Positions 19,620 to 27,676 of a stretch of DNA of 64,000 nucleotides are shown one piece after another. A program made the position numbers and the translations under genes. The stretch is taken from contig JAACMV010000022.1 in the NCBI GenBank assembly GCA_010909725.1, positions 1,178,001 through 1,242,000 of the forward strand, read 5' to 3'. The notes under the pieces were generated by a model. It was not told where the DNA came from. It did no database searches and saw nothing but the letters and a program-made list of their open reading frames with translations. Origin of the DNA: Picochlorum sp. 'celeri'. Its lineage: Eukaryota > Chlorophyta > Trebouxiophyceae. Within the stretch, counting starts at the first letter, position 1. Every line of letters begins with the position of its first letter.

Positions 19620-20873
19620 CTATTTTTTGATTGGCAAGGAGAGAAATGAGACTGAACCTTCTTCAGAATTTTCCCCTTGGCCTGATTTCCATGCTCCGAT
19701 AGCGATGGCATCCCCTCGGTCAGATGCCGAAATGGAGAGACCAAATTCGTCATTGGTGGTGAACCGGTCTTCGTCAGTAATCGTTGCCAGGTGGATCCAC
19801 TCCCCCTCGACATCTTGGAAGAGGAGGACGCTACCAACATGAGATTTTTCGCCTTCTTTTGAGAGAAATGAGTGTCCCGGAGCCGAAACAAAGAGCAATT
19901 CGCCATTGGTACTGCATGACAGGCTGACACCAAAGAGCCGACCCTCCGTCCTCTGGCCATCGGGCATCTCTATTGTGTCAATAAACTCAAAGGATCCACG
20001 CTCCCCTTTTCTCTCCAATACATACACGCACCCCTTCTTTTCATCATGCCCTGGCGAGGATATAAACATTCTGTTCCCAGACATGGCGATAGAAGTACCG
20101 AAATATTCTCGTTTTCCTAGGGGCACACCAGGCGGAGTAAGTTTCTCGCCCAATTCCCACGAGCCATTCGTGTTGTCCAATAGGTACACAATCCCTCTTC
20201 CTCCTCCACATGTAGGCGCGGCGATTGCACAATATCTTGCACGCTGCTCCATGGCAACGAATTCCCCAAACTCTCCCAATTCATTCTCCCTTCTATCGCA
20301 TTCCTCCAACTCTACTCTTGCTCTCTGCATCCACACTCGTGCAGATGAATCTTTTTCAAAAATATACGCGGCACCGCATTGTTTCCCGTATTGCGGTGCC
20401 CCCACTAGCACCCAAGTAGCTGTCTCATCCATGCAGACAGAGAGCCCAAAACAGTCTCCTGGTTCCAGCCCTGTCTTGGTCGGCCTGATCGCTTGTATTT
20501 CTGTGAACACCCCTCCTGCACTTTTCTGGAACATATACACACACCCAGTGGCACCATCATATCCATAGCTGCCTACAGCAATTGTCGAGCCATCTGGCAC
20601 CACGGCAACTGTCCCAAAGCTGTGGTTATCATTCTGATCAGATGCTGCAAGAACCTGTGAGAGCACTGGCTTTCCAGAGCCCTCAAAGTGGTACACATAA
20701 GCTCTCCCATTGTTGACGAATCCATCACCGCTCGCGTGCCACGCGCCGACGACGAGCAATCCGCATGTGCTCTCCATCTGAACTCTCACTCCAAACCAGG
20801 AACCAGAGCCGTGGTTTAGGCCGGGTGGCCTCAAAACAACATCAGGTTTCAATGTACCATCTCTTCGTAGCAT
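19620..20873 (-). CDS. FG-GAP/integrin-alpha-like beta-propeller protein
   Basis: A single exon of 417 residues, ATG start at 20873. It has seven or so repeats with the FG-GAP spacing: FGVRVQ, FGTVAVVPDGSTIAVGSYG, FGLSVCMDETATWVLVGAPQ, FGEFVAMEQRARYCAIAAP, FGTSIAMSGNRMFISSPGH, FGVSLSCSTNGELLFVSAPG, FGLSISASDRGDAIAIGAW. These fold as a single beta-propeller like integrin alpha subunits and many bacterial surface proteins. No signal peptide, membrane segment or calcium-loop DxDxDG series is clear, so location and partner are unknown. Confidence 0.8.
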   Translation of the reverse strand: MLRRDGTLKPDVVLRPPGLNHGSGSWFGVRVQMESTCGLLVVGAWHASGDGFVNNGRAYVYHFEGSGKPVLSQVLAASDQNDNHSFGTVAVVPDGSTIAVGSYGYDGATGCVYMFQKSAGGVFTEIQAIRPTKTGLEPGDCFGLSVCMDETATWVLVGAPQYGKQCGAAYIFEKDSSARVWMQRARVELEECDRRENELGEFGEFVAMEQRARYCAIAAPTCGGGRGIVYLLDNTNGSWELGEKLTPPGVPLGKREYFGTSIAMSGNRMFISSPGHDEKKGCVYVLERKGERGSFEFIDTIEMPDGQRTEGRLFGVSLSCSTNGELLFVSAPGHSFLSKEGEKSHVGSVLLFQDVEGEWIHLATITDEDRFTTNDEFGLSISASDRGDAIAIGAWKSGQGENSEEGSVSFLSLPIKK

Positions 20874-20986
20874 ATTTATGCCTTTATTTTACATTCAAAA
20901 TTATTCCGGTCTATAGATGACTGATTCGTTTGTTTGTTAGGGTGATCACGTCGCTGACGTGGCCGGATCTGTACACATGTGTGTGT

Positions 20987-22693
20987 TCAAATCAAAGGAT
21001 CAAGGCTGGGAACTCGAGGTGTGTTCCTCCGTTCCTCCAGTTCCTCCTGCGAGAGACGTGGTAAGCTTGAAAGCAGTTCAAAGGATGCAACTTGGTTGAA
21101 ACCTCCTTCCCATTGGATTTGGACAGCATAATTGCCAACACTTCTAATATCCATTGGCTCGATATCATCCGGAATATCACCATCCGAAAGCATTTTCTCC
21201 CCTGTCCATTCGTTGATACTAGCAGCGGATGTGTCATTCCTTCTTACAGTTGCAGGATCCAAGTAGTACGCGGCAGCCTCGCCCTCGCCTGTATGGGCAG
21301 AAGGAGGTTTGACCACAAATGCAGCCACCTCTGAATCATACCGGCATGCATTCTTCGGTACGAGAGCCAACTTTGCAGCTTCTCTCACGACGCATGCACC
21401 TAGTTCTTGGAACACTTGAGAAGTCGCACCGATCGGATCTTCGACGACAAGAGGCTTGCCACCATCCCCAGCAGCAGACAGCCGCGAGTCAATGGGAAAT
21501 TTCACCAGGTGTGGGATACCGAAATCCGTTTGGACCCGCTCGCCAGACCCTTCACCGAATGGTTGATATCGTTTCCCATCATCTCCATCAAAATAGCTCA
21601 TATTCTCTGCAACAGCAACACATGGCACCTCCATTCGCGCAAACATTCTAATACCTTTGGCCACGTCAACAAATGCCAAGTTCTGTGGTGTGGTCACAAC
21701 AACGGCGGCCGTAAAAGCGACTGTCTGGCACAGAGTAAGCTGAATATCACCAGTACCGGGTGGAAAATCGACCACCAGATAATCCAGCTCACCCCATTCT
21801 GATGTCAGGAGAAGCTGTTCAATCAACCCAGACACCATGGGACCCCTCATGATGGCACTGCCTTGTCCAGCAAACCCAAACGATACTCCTTTAACGCCTT
21901 CATACTCAACAGGAGTGATGGCCTGCATTGCGTATACTCATGTCATTGTGTGACGAGGTGACTGACTATCAGAAATATGTCCACATACCTTTGTCTCAGG
22001 GTCCATCTGAAGCACTCGAATCTCCGGGCGTATCATCGTAGGAAGACTGGGCCCATACACATCAGCATCGAAAATTCCCACTTTTGCTCCCATCTGGGCA
22101 AGAGTGTACGCAAGGTTCACGGCCGTGGTAGATTTGCCCACCCCACCCTTGCATGATGACACGGCAATAATATGCTTCACCTGTCGCAGCCCATTAGGCC
22201 TATTCTCTTCCGGCCCAAGGGGAGACACTGGCTGAGCATCCATCTTCACGTCCACGCTCGTCACCCAGTCGATCCCAGACACCACGGCGTTCGCACTCTT
22301 TTCAAACTCCTCCTTTATTGGACAAGCTGGTGTCGTTAATTCCAACCTGAAAGACACCCTCCCTGATCCAGAATCTATCTCTAAATCTTTCACAAATCCG
22401 CAATCCACAATGTTCATTCCAAAATCTGGATCCATGATGGTAGATAAAGCACCTAGGACGTCTCCCTCCAACGTTCGAACCCCACCTTCTCCATGGGCTC
22501 TGCATCGTAATCTAGAGATACGACCACGTCCATCATTCTTAACCACCACATTGTTACTGAGTCCACGGCAATGCCCAATGGAAGTCCTGGCTGGCCTTGC
22601 TACTGGAGACATGTGCGTCCCACATGTGGGCGATACGCGAGCCAAAAACTGAGTGCTCATCGGCCCCCAACCATGAGTTTGCATCAACTTCAT
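20987..22693 (-). CDS. HCF101: HCF101, plastid Mrp-type Fe-S carrier P-loop protein
   Basis: Two exons, 21989-22693 and 20987-21922, give 546 residues. The 66-nt intron (GTATGT...ATGCAG) is phase 0. The first in-frame ATG is 22693; the frame is open to a TTG further up. The layout is a transit peptide (~65 residues), a DUF59/MIP18 domain with Cys in [11 protein letters not shown], a P-loop ATPase with [17 protein letters not shown] and [13 protein letters not shown], and a C-terminal DUF971-type domain ([20 protein letters not shown]). That domain set is specific to HCF101, which transfers 4Fe-4S clusters to photosystem I. The Mrp-family CxxC scaffold motif is not evident, in agreement with HCF101. 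Confidence 0.93.
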
Positions 22694-22868
22694 TCTGAAA
22701 CTATACAAAATCTACAATGCACGGGATCGGGACTGGCAACGGTATTGTTGCCCTCTGGATCACAGCATGCATCCAGCTGGATGAAAGATCCAGAGATGAT
22801 GATGAAAGATGTTGACCATAACAACCTCATCATACGAGCCCAGTCTCCAGATTCAAAACACATTCATC

Positions 22869-24018
22869 ATGTCTGGAGTACACGACTGTGACGAGTATGC
22901 CTTGGAACCAACCTTGGAGAACATCCTAGAGCAGACCTCTCTGAAATGGATTTTTGTGGGAGGCAAAGGAGGCGTAGGGAAGACGACGACGTCGTGTAGT
23001 TTGGCCATTCAGCTTGCGAGAGTCAGATCAAGTGTTTTAATTATATCCACGGATCCTGCTCATAACCTGAGCGATGCTTTTAGACAGAAGTTTACAAAGA
23101 CACCGACACTCGTGAATGGATTCGACAACCTCCACGCCATGGTACGATTCGATTGCTCTTTCAAGTTGGAAAATATGCTTGTTTTCTTATCTTCTTCTCA
23201 TGTAGGAAGTTGACCCGAATCCGGATGTGCCAGAGCTGGAGACTATGGAAGGGCTTGAGGAAGGAGGCTTTCTGGCCGAGATTTCCTCCTCTATCCCAGG
23301 TATCGATGAAGCCATGAGCTTTGCAGAAGTTATGAAGAGGGTCCAATCCATGGATTATTCTTGCATCGTCTTCGACACTGCCCCGACGGGGCACACGCTG
23401 CGTCTGCTGCAGTTCCCAACCACCCTGGAGAAGGGGCTGGGCAAACTCATGAGCCTCAAAGACTCGTTCGGAGGAATCCTGTCGACTGCTTCCTCCTTGC
23501 TCTCTGGCCCTGGAAGCGAGGACATGCTGACCGGTATCATGGAGAAGCTCGAAAAGCTGAAGGAGATTGTGGAAGAGGTGAATGCCCAGTTCAAGAGTGC
23601 CGACCTCACAACTTTTGTCTGTGTGTGCATTCCAGAGTTCTTGTCGCTCTATGAAACCGAGAGACTGGTTCAAGAACTGGCCAAGTTTGAGATCGACTGC
23701 AGGAACATTGTGATCAACCAAGTCATCTTCCCAGAGGAGGTTGGTTCGTCCCGACTCCTCCAAGCCCGAGTCAGGATGCAGCAAAAGTATTTGGAACAGT
23801 TCTACGACCTGTACGAAGATTTCCACATTGTCAAAATGCCTCTGTTGGAGGAAGAAGTGCGAGGAAATGACTCGTTACGTTCATTCTCAGACAACCTCAT
23901 CACCCCGTACAGCCAATCGTCGTTGGAGGACCTCGACAAGCAAGTCCTCATGAACGAGGCGGAGCACCTGAGATCTAAATTGGAACAGGTGGAACAGAAA
24001 TTGGCACAAATGAATTGA
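22869..24018 (+). CDS. GET3: GET3/ArsA-type tail-anchored protein targeting ATPase
   Basis: Two exons, 22869-23141 and 23206-24018, give 363 residues; the 64-nt intron (GTACGA...TGTAG) is phase 0. The P-loop [16 protein letters not shown] begins near residue 31, switch I is [12 protein letters not shown] and switch [20 protein letters not shown]3 binds tail-anchored membrane proteins in the cytosol and hands them to the ER receptor. The Met-rich helical substrate region ([20 protein letters not shown]) is present. The dimer-bridging zinc CxxC expected before QARxxMQxKYL is missing: the sequence there is [17 protein letters not shown]. The C-terminus has an extra ~35-residue coiled coil ([15 protein letters not shown]). 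TGTAA lies 15 nt after the stop. Confidence 0.92.
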
Positions 24019-24072
24019 ATACATTCCACTGCTGTAATTTATTTGTTGATCTCATCGAAAATAGGTACTGCC

Positions 24073-24375
24073 ATGACAACAACAGGCGACCTCGTCGAAA
24101 GTCTCAACCACGCTGATACGGTACGTACGCATGCCAGAGTCATGGCAAGTGGACAATGATTGATTAAAGATTCGCTGCAGACATTGATTGAGACCATTGA
24201 CAAAACTCGCGCGGTTATGGAGCACCTTGCTTCTGCCCAGCCTGACCAGCAGAGTATCCAGACCTTGTGCCAAGAGGTTGTGAAAGACTTGGAGAGCGTG
24301 GGATCTGCATATGGGGATGCGTGTGAAGCCCTCAAACAATCCATTCCGGTCCAGCCTCAGCACCCACCAAGATGA
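24073..24375 (+). CDS. Small helical protein, possibly Mediator MED11-like
   Basis: Two exons, 24073-24120 and 24181-24375, give 80 residues. The 60-nt intron has a GTACGTACG donor and a CGCTGCAG acceptor. The product begins MTTTGDLVESLNHADTTLIE and continues with amphipathic helices (VMEHLASAQPDQQSIQTLCQ; VVKDLESVGSAYGDACEALK). The pattern loosely resembles the N-terminal half of plant MED11 (VMEELAS...), a Mediator head subunit, but is short and has no fixed motif. The gene model is supported by good splice sites and frame closure; the function is a guess. It starts 54 bp after GET3 ends. Confidence 0.5.
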
Positions 24376-24537
24376 CCATGTTGCTTCTTGTATTCCCTAA
24401 AAAGAATGTTGAAAACATTGTGGCTGCTGATGTGGCACCCACCGGTTCCGACACGATTTATTGACACGTGCCTCGACGTGCATTCAATTCAAAAAAAAAG
24501 TTTATTATTATTACGAATACAGAGTATCAGAATTGAT

Positions 24538-24990
24538 ATGATGATGACGAGTGCGAGGGTAGTGACACAAGCAAAACTGGGTGCACTCCCAGTAACTTTG
24601 CCAACACGGACACGTGACCGGTGCCGTCGACTGTGTGTCCGGGCGTCGGACGATGAGGACATGGTGCCAATTTTTTCTGGAAGAAGGAAGAAGGGTTTCA
24701 GCGCAAAGGAGTATGAGCAGCTGAGGAACCCACAACTTTTGGGTGGTAAGACCATTGGGGAGGAGTTGGAGCTTTTGCGGAAGCAGTATGTCTCTGCAGA
24801 GGAGATGGCGTCTGATCAGGTTCAATCTGATTTGATATCGGACAATTGGCAAGGCGATGTATACGTCGGAAGTAGATGGAACACATTGTCGGTTTTATAT
24901 TTGATCATGTTGGCATCCATTGGAGGCATCGGGCTGTTTGCATGGATGTCTTATGGCACCATGTGGGGAGTCACTCCAGGACTATGGTGA
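24538..24990 (+). CDS. Plastid membrane protein, function unknown
   Basis: A single exon; three successive ATG codons start at 24538, giving 150 residues. The first ~35 residues (RTRDRCRRLCVRASDDEDMV) look like a chloroplast transit peptide ending at VRA/S. The mature protein has a charged helical part (IGEELELLRKQYVSAEEMAS) and then the segment NWQGDVYVGSRWNTLSVLYL running into a single or hairpin membrane helix (LIMLASIGGIGLFAWMSYG). I do not recognise the family with certainty; a small thylakoid or envelope membrane protein is likely. It is the last host gene before the Fanzor element. Confidence 0.65.
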   Translation: MMMTSARVVTQAKLGALPVTLPTRTRDRCRRLCVRASDDEDMVPIFSGRRKKGFSAKEYEQLRNPQLLGGKTIGEELELLRKQYVSAEEMASDQVQSDLISDNWQGDVYVGSRWNTLSVLYLIMLASIGGIGLFAWMSYGTMWGVTPGLW

Positions 24991-25041
24991 TAATAAGTAA
25001 TAGGATAGGGTTTCGTGAGTGTTCCACGGAACCCCATGATG

Positions 25042-25085
25042 TAGCTAGCAATTAATTGCTGGCCAGCAATGGAGCTCCATGGAGC
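25042..25085. repeat. Chain of overlapping perfect palindromes left of the Fanzor element
   Basis: In 44 bp, perfect palindromes follow with shared edges: TAGCTA (25042-25047), AGCAATTAATTGCT (25047-25060), ATTGCTGGCCAGCAAT (25055-25070), ATGGAGCTCCAT (25069-25080) and GCTCCATGGAGC (25074-25085). GTTCC-AC-GGAAC lies just before (25021-25032). The block lies 23 bp outside the left end of the mobile element and 51 bp past the stop of the upstream gene. Confidence 0.8.
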
Positions 25086-25108
25086 AGTGAGAAGATCCAC
25101 TGGAAATA

Positions 25109-25146
25109 CCGTAAAAATTTTAAATTTCGTTTAATTAAGGAATGTA
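25109..25146 (+). repeat. Left terminal inverted repeat of the Fanzor element
   Basis: The outer 24 bp (25109-25132) match the inverted right end at 21 positions, and GGAATGT at 25139-25145 is shared too. The outer neighbour is TA. By analogy with TnpB and Fanzor, the sequence directly outside this end (GGAAATA) would hold the target-adjacent motif. Confidence 0.7.
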
Positions 25147-25201
25147 ACATCTAGTCCATTTGACTCTGGTCAATCCGAATCTTCTAGAACCTTGGATTGG
25201 T

Positions 25202-27553
25202 ATGAAGTCGAGCCGCCATCGCCAACCGTGTCATTTCAAAATGAAAAAAAAGAGAAAGGTGTCCGCCACACCATCGAAAAAGGTGAAGAAAAAGAAGTTT
25301 ACTCGATTGGATGTGGCTATAAAGAAGGATAAAGACCGTTTTTTCAATAAGACAGTCGTCAAGTGCACTTTGCAGCCTTTTTGTAAGTTCAAAGTGGTTC
25401 AACGCGAAATTGAAGAATGTGTATTCTATCTGAGTAGACTACAGATTCATGTGCATCATGTCATGCATCTATTGTTATTGAGGAACGGTGGGGCATTTAG
25501 AGACCACAAAGATGAAACTCTCTACGAACTCTACAACAAAATCTACAGACACCTTGCTAATCATTTGCAACAAAAGAAGGAGAGAAAGGATGTTGATACC
25601 AACTTGCGCGACTTGTGCAAGGAATATTGTGAGGAGACTGGGTTAAGAACAGATTGGCCACAGGGTTGTCTCTCTTCTTGGAGAGGCAAAACAATGGAGC
25701 AGATGGCCCAGCAGTCGTCTGTTATGCATACCACGCATTTGGAAACCAATCTTAATGTATATGCATTACGGTATCTGAGATATTTGCTATTTCGAGACGA
25801 CACGGACTTTGACCAAATCAAAAATTTGTCAAAGAAGAAGTTTGGACAAGTATTTTCTGCAATCACACAGGCATTCTGGGAGAGGACGAAAGTCAGTGAT
25901 ATTGTTGAACGTAGACCATCATTGACAGAATTTGCGTCTGATGTGTCAGTATGGGATGAAGCACAGAGAGCCTTGGATATCATTTGCTCGTTGGTGCCAA
26001 AGACGACAACTCTTTCTGAGAAATCCAGAATTTGCTTCTTCATTTTGGGTCACTTGGAGCCATTCGTGGAATCACTGCAACAGAGGTTCAGAAACGGAGA
26101 GTTTGAAGGGAAGAAGAGTATACTTGGAAGACAGAAATGGACATTTTGTCTGTGTCCACAGATGGCCTGGAAACCAAAGCATATCCATATCTCCAGCACA
26201 GCAGTGAAGACTATGGTTGAGCAACTCGCAAAGAAATATCCATATATCAGAAAGATAGTAGATGACTGTCCAGCACTGGATGACTATACAAATAAGTATT
26301 ATTATTGGAAATCGATATTCAACATGAAGCGAGTATTGAAAAAAAAGCACATGAAGGACCAAACGAAACTCAGATTCGGATGCTCTATATGTACTGATGG
26401 CGTCTCTGTTTCTGCTGTTATAGACACTGTGAAGTCGGATCTGGAATGCAAGATAATCCATCTGCAGGATGATATGAATTACGTCAAAGCAAAGTTGTGG
26501 GCCACCTATTGTGGGATGTTTGCAACCAACATTATTGCAAAAAAGATCAGATATGACCCTTTGCGTATTCTCCTTGGTGACATTTCCACCATACATTATG
26601 TTCTACTGAAGCCATTGTTGCATACATTAAAGTCACAAAAGGACGTTCTACAGAAACGAAAGGCTAAAAACAAAGACAAGACAGTCATCACAGAAAGGAT
26701 CAAAAGGTTGGCTGGCATACGCAAAGATGACCATAGTATATATCACACAGATTGTATCATTGTCGGTTTGGACCCAGGTAAAAAGTCAGCGGCCACGTGG
26801 GTTTTTCATGATTCGGAAAAGCAAAAGATCCATGCAAAGTGGAATGCAGAAAATGGTCGTCATACAGAGGTGGAAGACAAATATAAAAGTGATTCTCTGG
26901 GGTCAGGAGAATGGATCTTCTTATCTAGTCAGAAACAGTATACAGCCAAAATGAAGAAAAGGATGTCTGAATACTGTCCTGCATGGATGTCTGTGCCAAC
27001 ATACAAGACAGTAGATCTTGAGAAAATTTTTGAGAGTTACAGATTCCAAGTTTCTATGTGGCCCCAACTGCAACAAGCCTTCTTCGATGACAAAAAATGG
27101 TATCAGAAACAGAAGATGAGGAAATTTTGCAAGGAAAAGTCGGCCATGGAGGATGTGGTTGCTCGAATCTGTGGAACAAGAAACAAAGAGGCACAGAAGA
27201 GAGTCATCGTGGCGTATGGTGATGGTGATAATAACGGCACAATGAGGGGCACTGCTCCTATCATGAGCACAAAACTGTTCAACAAGGTATCGGAATGTGC
27301 CACAGTTGTGTTGGTTAATGAATTCAATACGTCCAAACTCTGTTCTTGCTGTCATGAGGCAATGGAACAGTACAACAAACAATTCAGGATGAAACGTTGT
27401 CACAACAATGAATGCATTCGAAATGTTTGGGACCGTGATGTCAATGCCAGTATCAATATCAAAGACTTGTTTTTGGAAAAGTGTCACAATGGAGCTCGAA
27501 TCAAGGCTTTCAAGAGGACGAGGAAAAGGCAAAGGACATCAACACGGCAATGA
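25202..27553 (+). CDS. Fanzor, eukaryotic TnpB-like RNA-guided endonuclease
   Basis: An intact single-exon ORF; the first ATG is 25202 (783 residues), with a second in-frame ATG at 25244. The N-terminus is highly basic (KMKKKRKVSATPSKKVKKKK), containing KKKRKV like the SV40 nuclear signal. A long helical region follows, then the RuvC-like nuclease: motif I IIVGLDPGKKSAATWV (Asp524), a VIVAYGDG strand lacking the canonical glutamate, and VVLVNEFNTSKLC with Glu707, the alternative position reported for Fanzor. A zinc finger has C714/C717 and C733/C738, and motif III is VWDRDVNASINI (Asp744/Asp746). All catalytic positions are kept, so activity is plausible. Fanzor proteins use a guide RNA made from the element's own 3' end to cut DNA. 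It is the only protein in the element. Confidence 0.93.
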   Translation: MKSSRHRQPCHFKMKKKRKVSATPSKKVKKKKFTRLDVAIKKDKDRFFNKTVVKCTLQPFCKFKVVQREIEECVFYLSRLQIHVHHVMHLLLLRNGGAFRDHKDETLYELYNKIYRHLANHLQQKKERKDVDTNLRDLCKEYCEETGLRTDWPQGCLSSWRGKTMEQMAQQSSVMHTTHLETNLNVYALRYLRYLLFRDDTDFDQIKNLSKKKFGQVFSAITQAFWERTKVSDIVERRPSLTEFASDVSVWDEAQRALDIICSLVPKTTTLSEKSRICFFILGHLEPFVESLQQRFRNGEFEGKKSILGRQKWTFCLCPQMAWKPKHIHISSTAVKTMVEQLAKKYPYIRKIVDDCPALDDYTNKYYYWKSIFNMKRVLKKKHMKDQTKLRFGCSICTDGVSVSAVIDTVKSDLECKIIHLQDDMNYVKAKLWATYCGMFATNIIAKKIRYDPLRILLGDISTIHYVLLKPLLHTLKSQKDVLQKRKAKNKDKTVITERIKRLAGIRKDDHSIYHTDCIIVGLDPGKKSAATWVFHDSEKQKIHAKWNAENGRHTEVEDKYKSDSLGSGEWIFLSSQKQYTAKMKKRMSEYCPAWMSVPTYKTVDLEKIFESYRFQVSMWPQLQQAFFDDKKWYQKQKMRKFCKEKSAMEDVVARICGTRNKEAQKRVIVAYGDGDNNGTMRGTAPIMSTKLFNKVSECATVVLVNEFNTSKLCSCCHEAMEQYNKQFRMKRCHNNECIRNVWDRDVNASINIKDLFLEKCHNGARIKAFKRTRKRQRTSTRQ

Positions 27554-27674
27554 ATTCGGCATGTAAGTCGGCTGCTTTTTGCAGACGCTATGCTTCAAGA
27601 TACAGCAGAGAGAACGATGGAACTTCCAAGTTTGGAACATTCCGTCCGACAAACGAAATTAAAAAATTTTACTG
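27554..27674 (+). ncRNA. Candidate Fanzor guide-RNA scaffold (fRNA/omega-RNA)
   Basis: In known Fanzor and TnpB elements the guide RNA covers the end of the ORF, the 3' noncoding part and the right end, with the guide coming from the flank. This 121-bp segment contains a strong stem-loop at 27616-27646: GATGGAA pairs with TTCCGTC (one G-T) and, across a small internal loop, TTCCA pairs with TGGAA around an AGTT loop. A smaller stem CTGC-TTTTT-GCAG lies at 27572-27584. The right inverted repeat follows. The predicted guide would begin at 27675 (TAATTTACGCGAGCGAGCGA). Boundaries are inferred; no transcript evidence exists here. Confidence 0.5.
27636..27674 (-). repeat. Right terminal inverted repeat of the Fanzor element
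   Basis: The inverted copy of the left end, 27651-27674 for the well-matched 24 bp, with the shared GGAATGT (minus strand) further in. The repeat's outer edge plus the flanking TA reads ACTG-TA-A and so creates a TGTAA motif at 27673-27677, the polyadenylation-type motif used by neighbouring genes. Confidence 0.7.
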
Positions 27675-27676
27675 TA

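Larger units (their letters stand above)
25109..27674 (+). mobile_element. Fanzor-carrying element with terminal inverted repeats and TA flanks
   Basis: A 2566-bp unit. The left end begins CCGTAAAAATTTTAAATTTC and the right end, read inward on the minus strand, begins CAGTAAAATTTTTTAATTTC. Over the outer 24 bp, 21 positions match (mismatches at 2, 9 and 14). Both copies then repeat GGAATGT about 6-7 bp further in. The dinucleotide TA flanks both sides (25107-25108 and 27675-27676). TA target duplication and CAGT-type ends are typical of Tc1/mariner-like elements, which are known carriers of Fanzor1 proteins. No transposase is encoded inside; the single ORF is Fanzor. The element is therefore probably moved in trans or dormant. 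Confidence 0.75.

Noticed and set aside
24388..24537. N-terminal extension of the plastid membrane protein to a TTG or upstream ATG
   Set aside because: The extension is low complexity and AT rich, while the ATG at 24538 begins a typical transit peptide.
27563..27584. Intron-like GTAAGT...TTTTTGCAG of 22 nt just after the Fanzor stop
   Set aside because: It is far shorter than the ~60-220 nt introns of the other genes here and lies after the stop; it is better read as part of a CTGC/GCAG stem.
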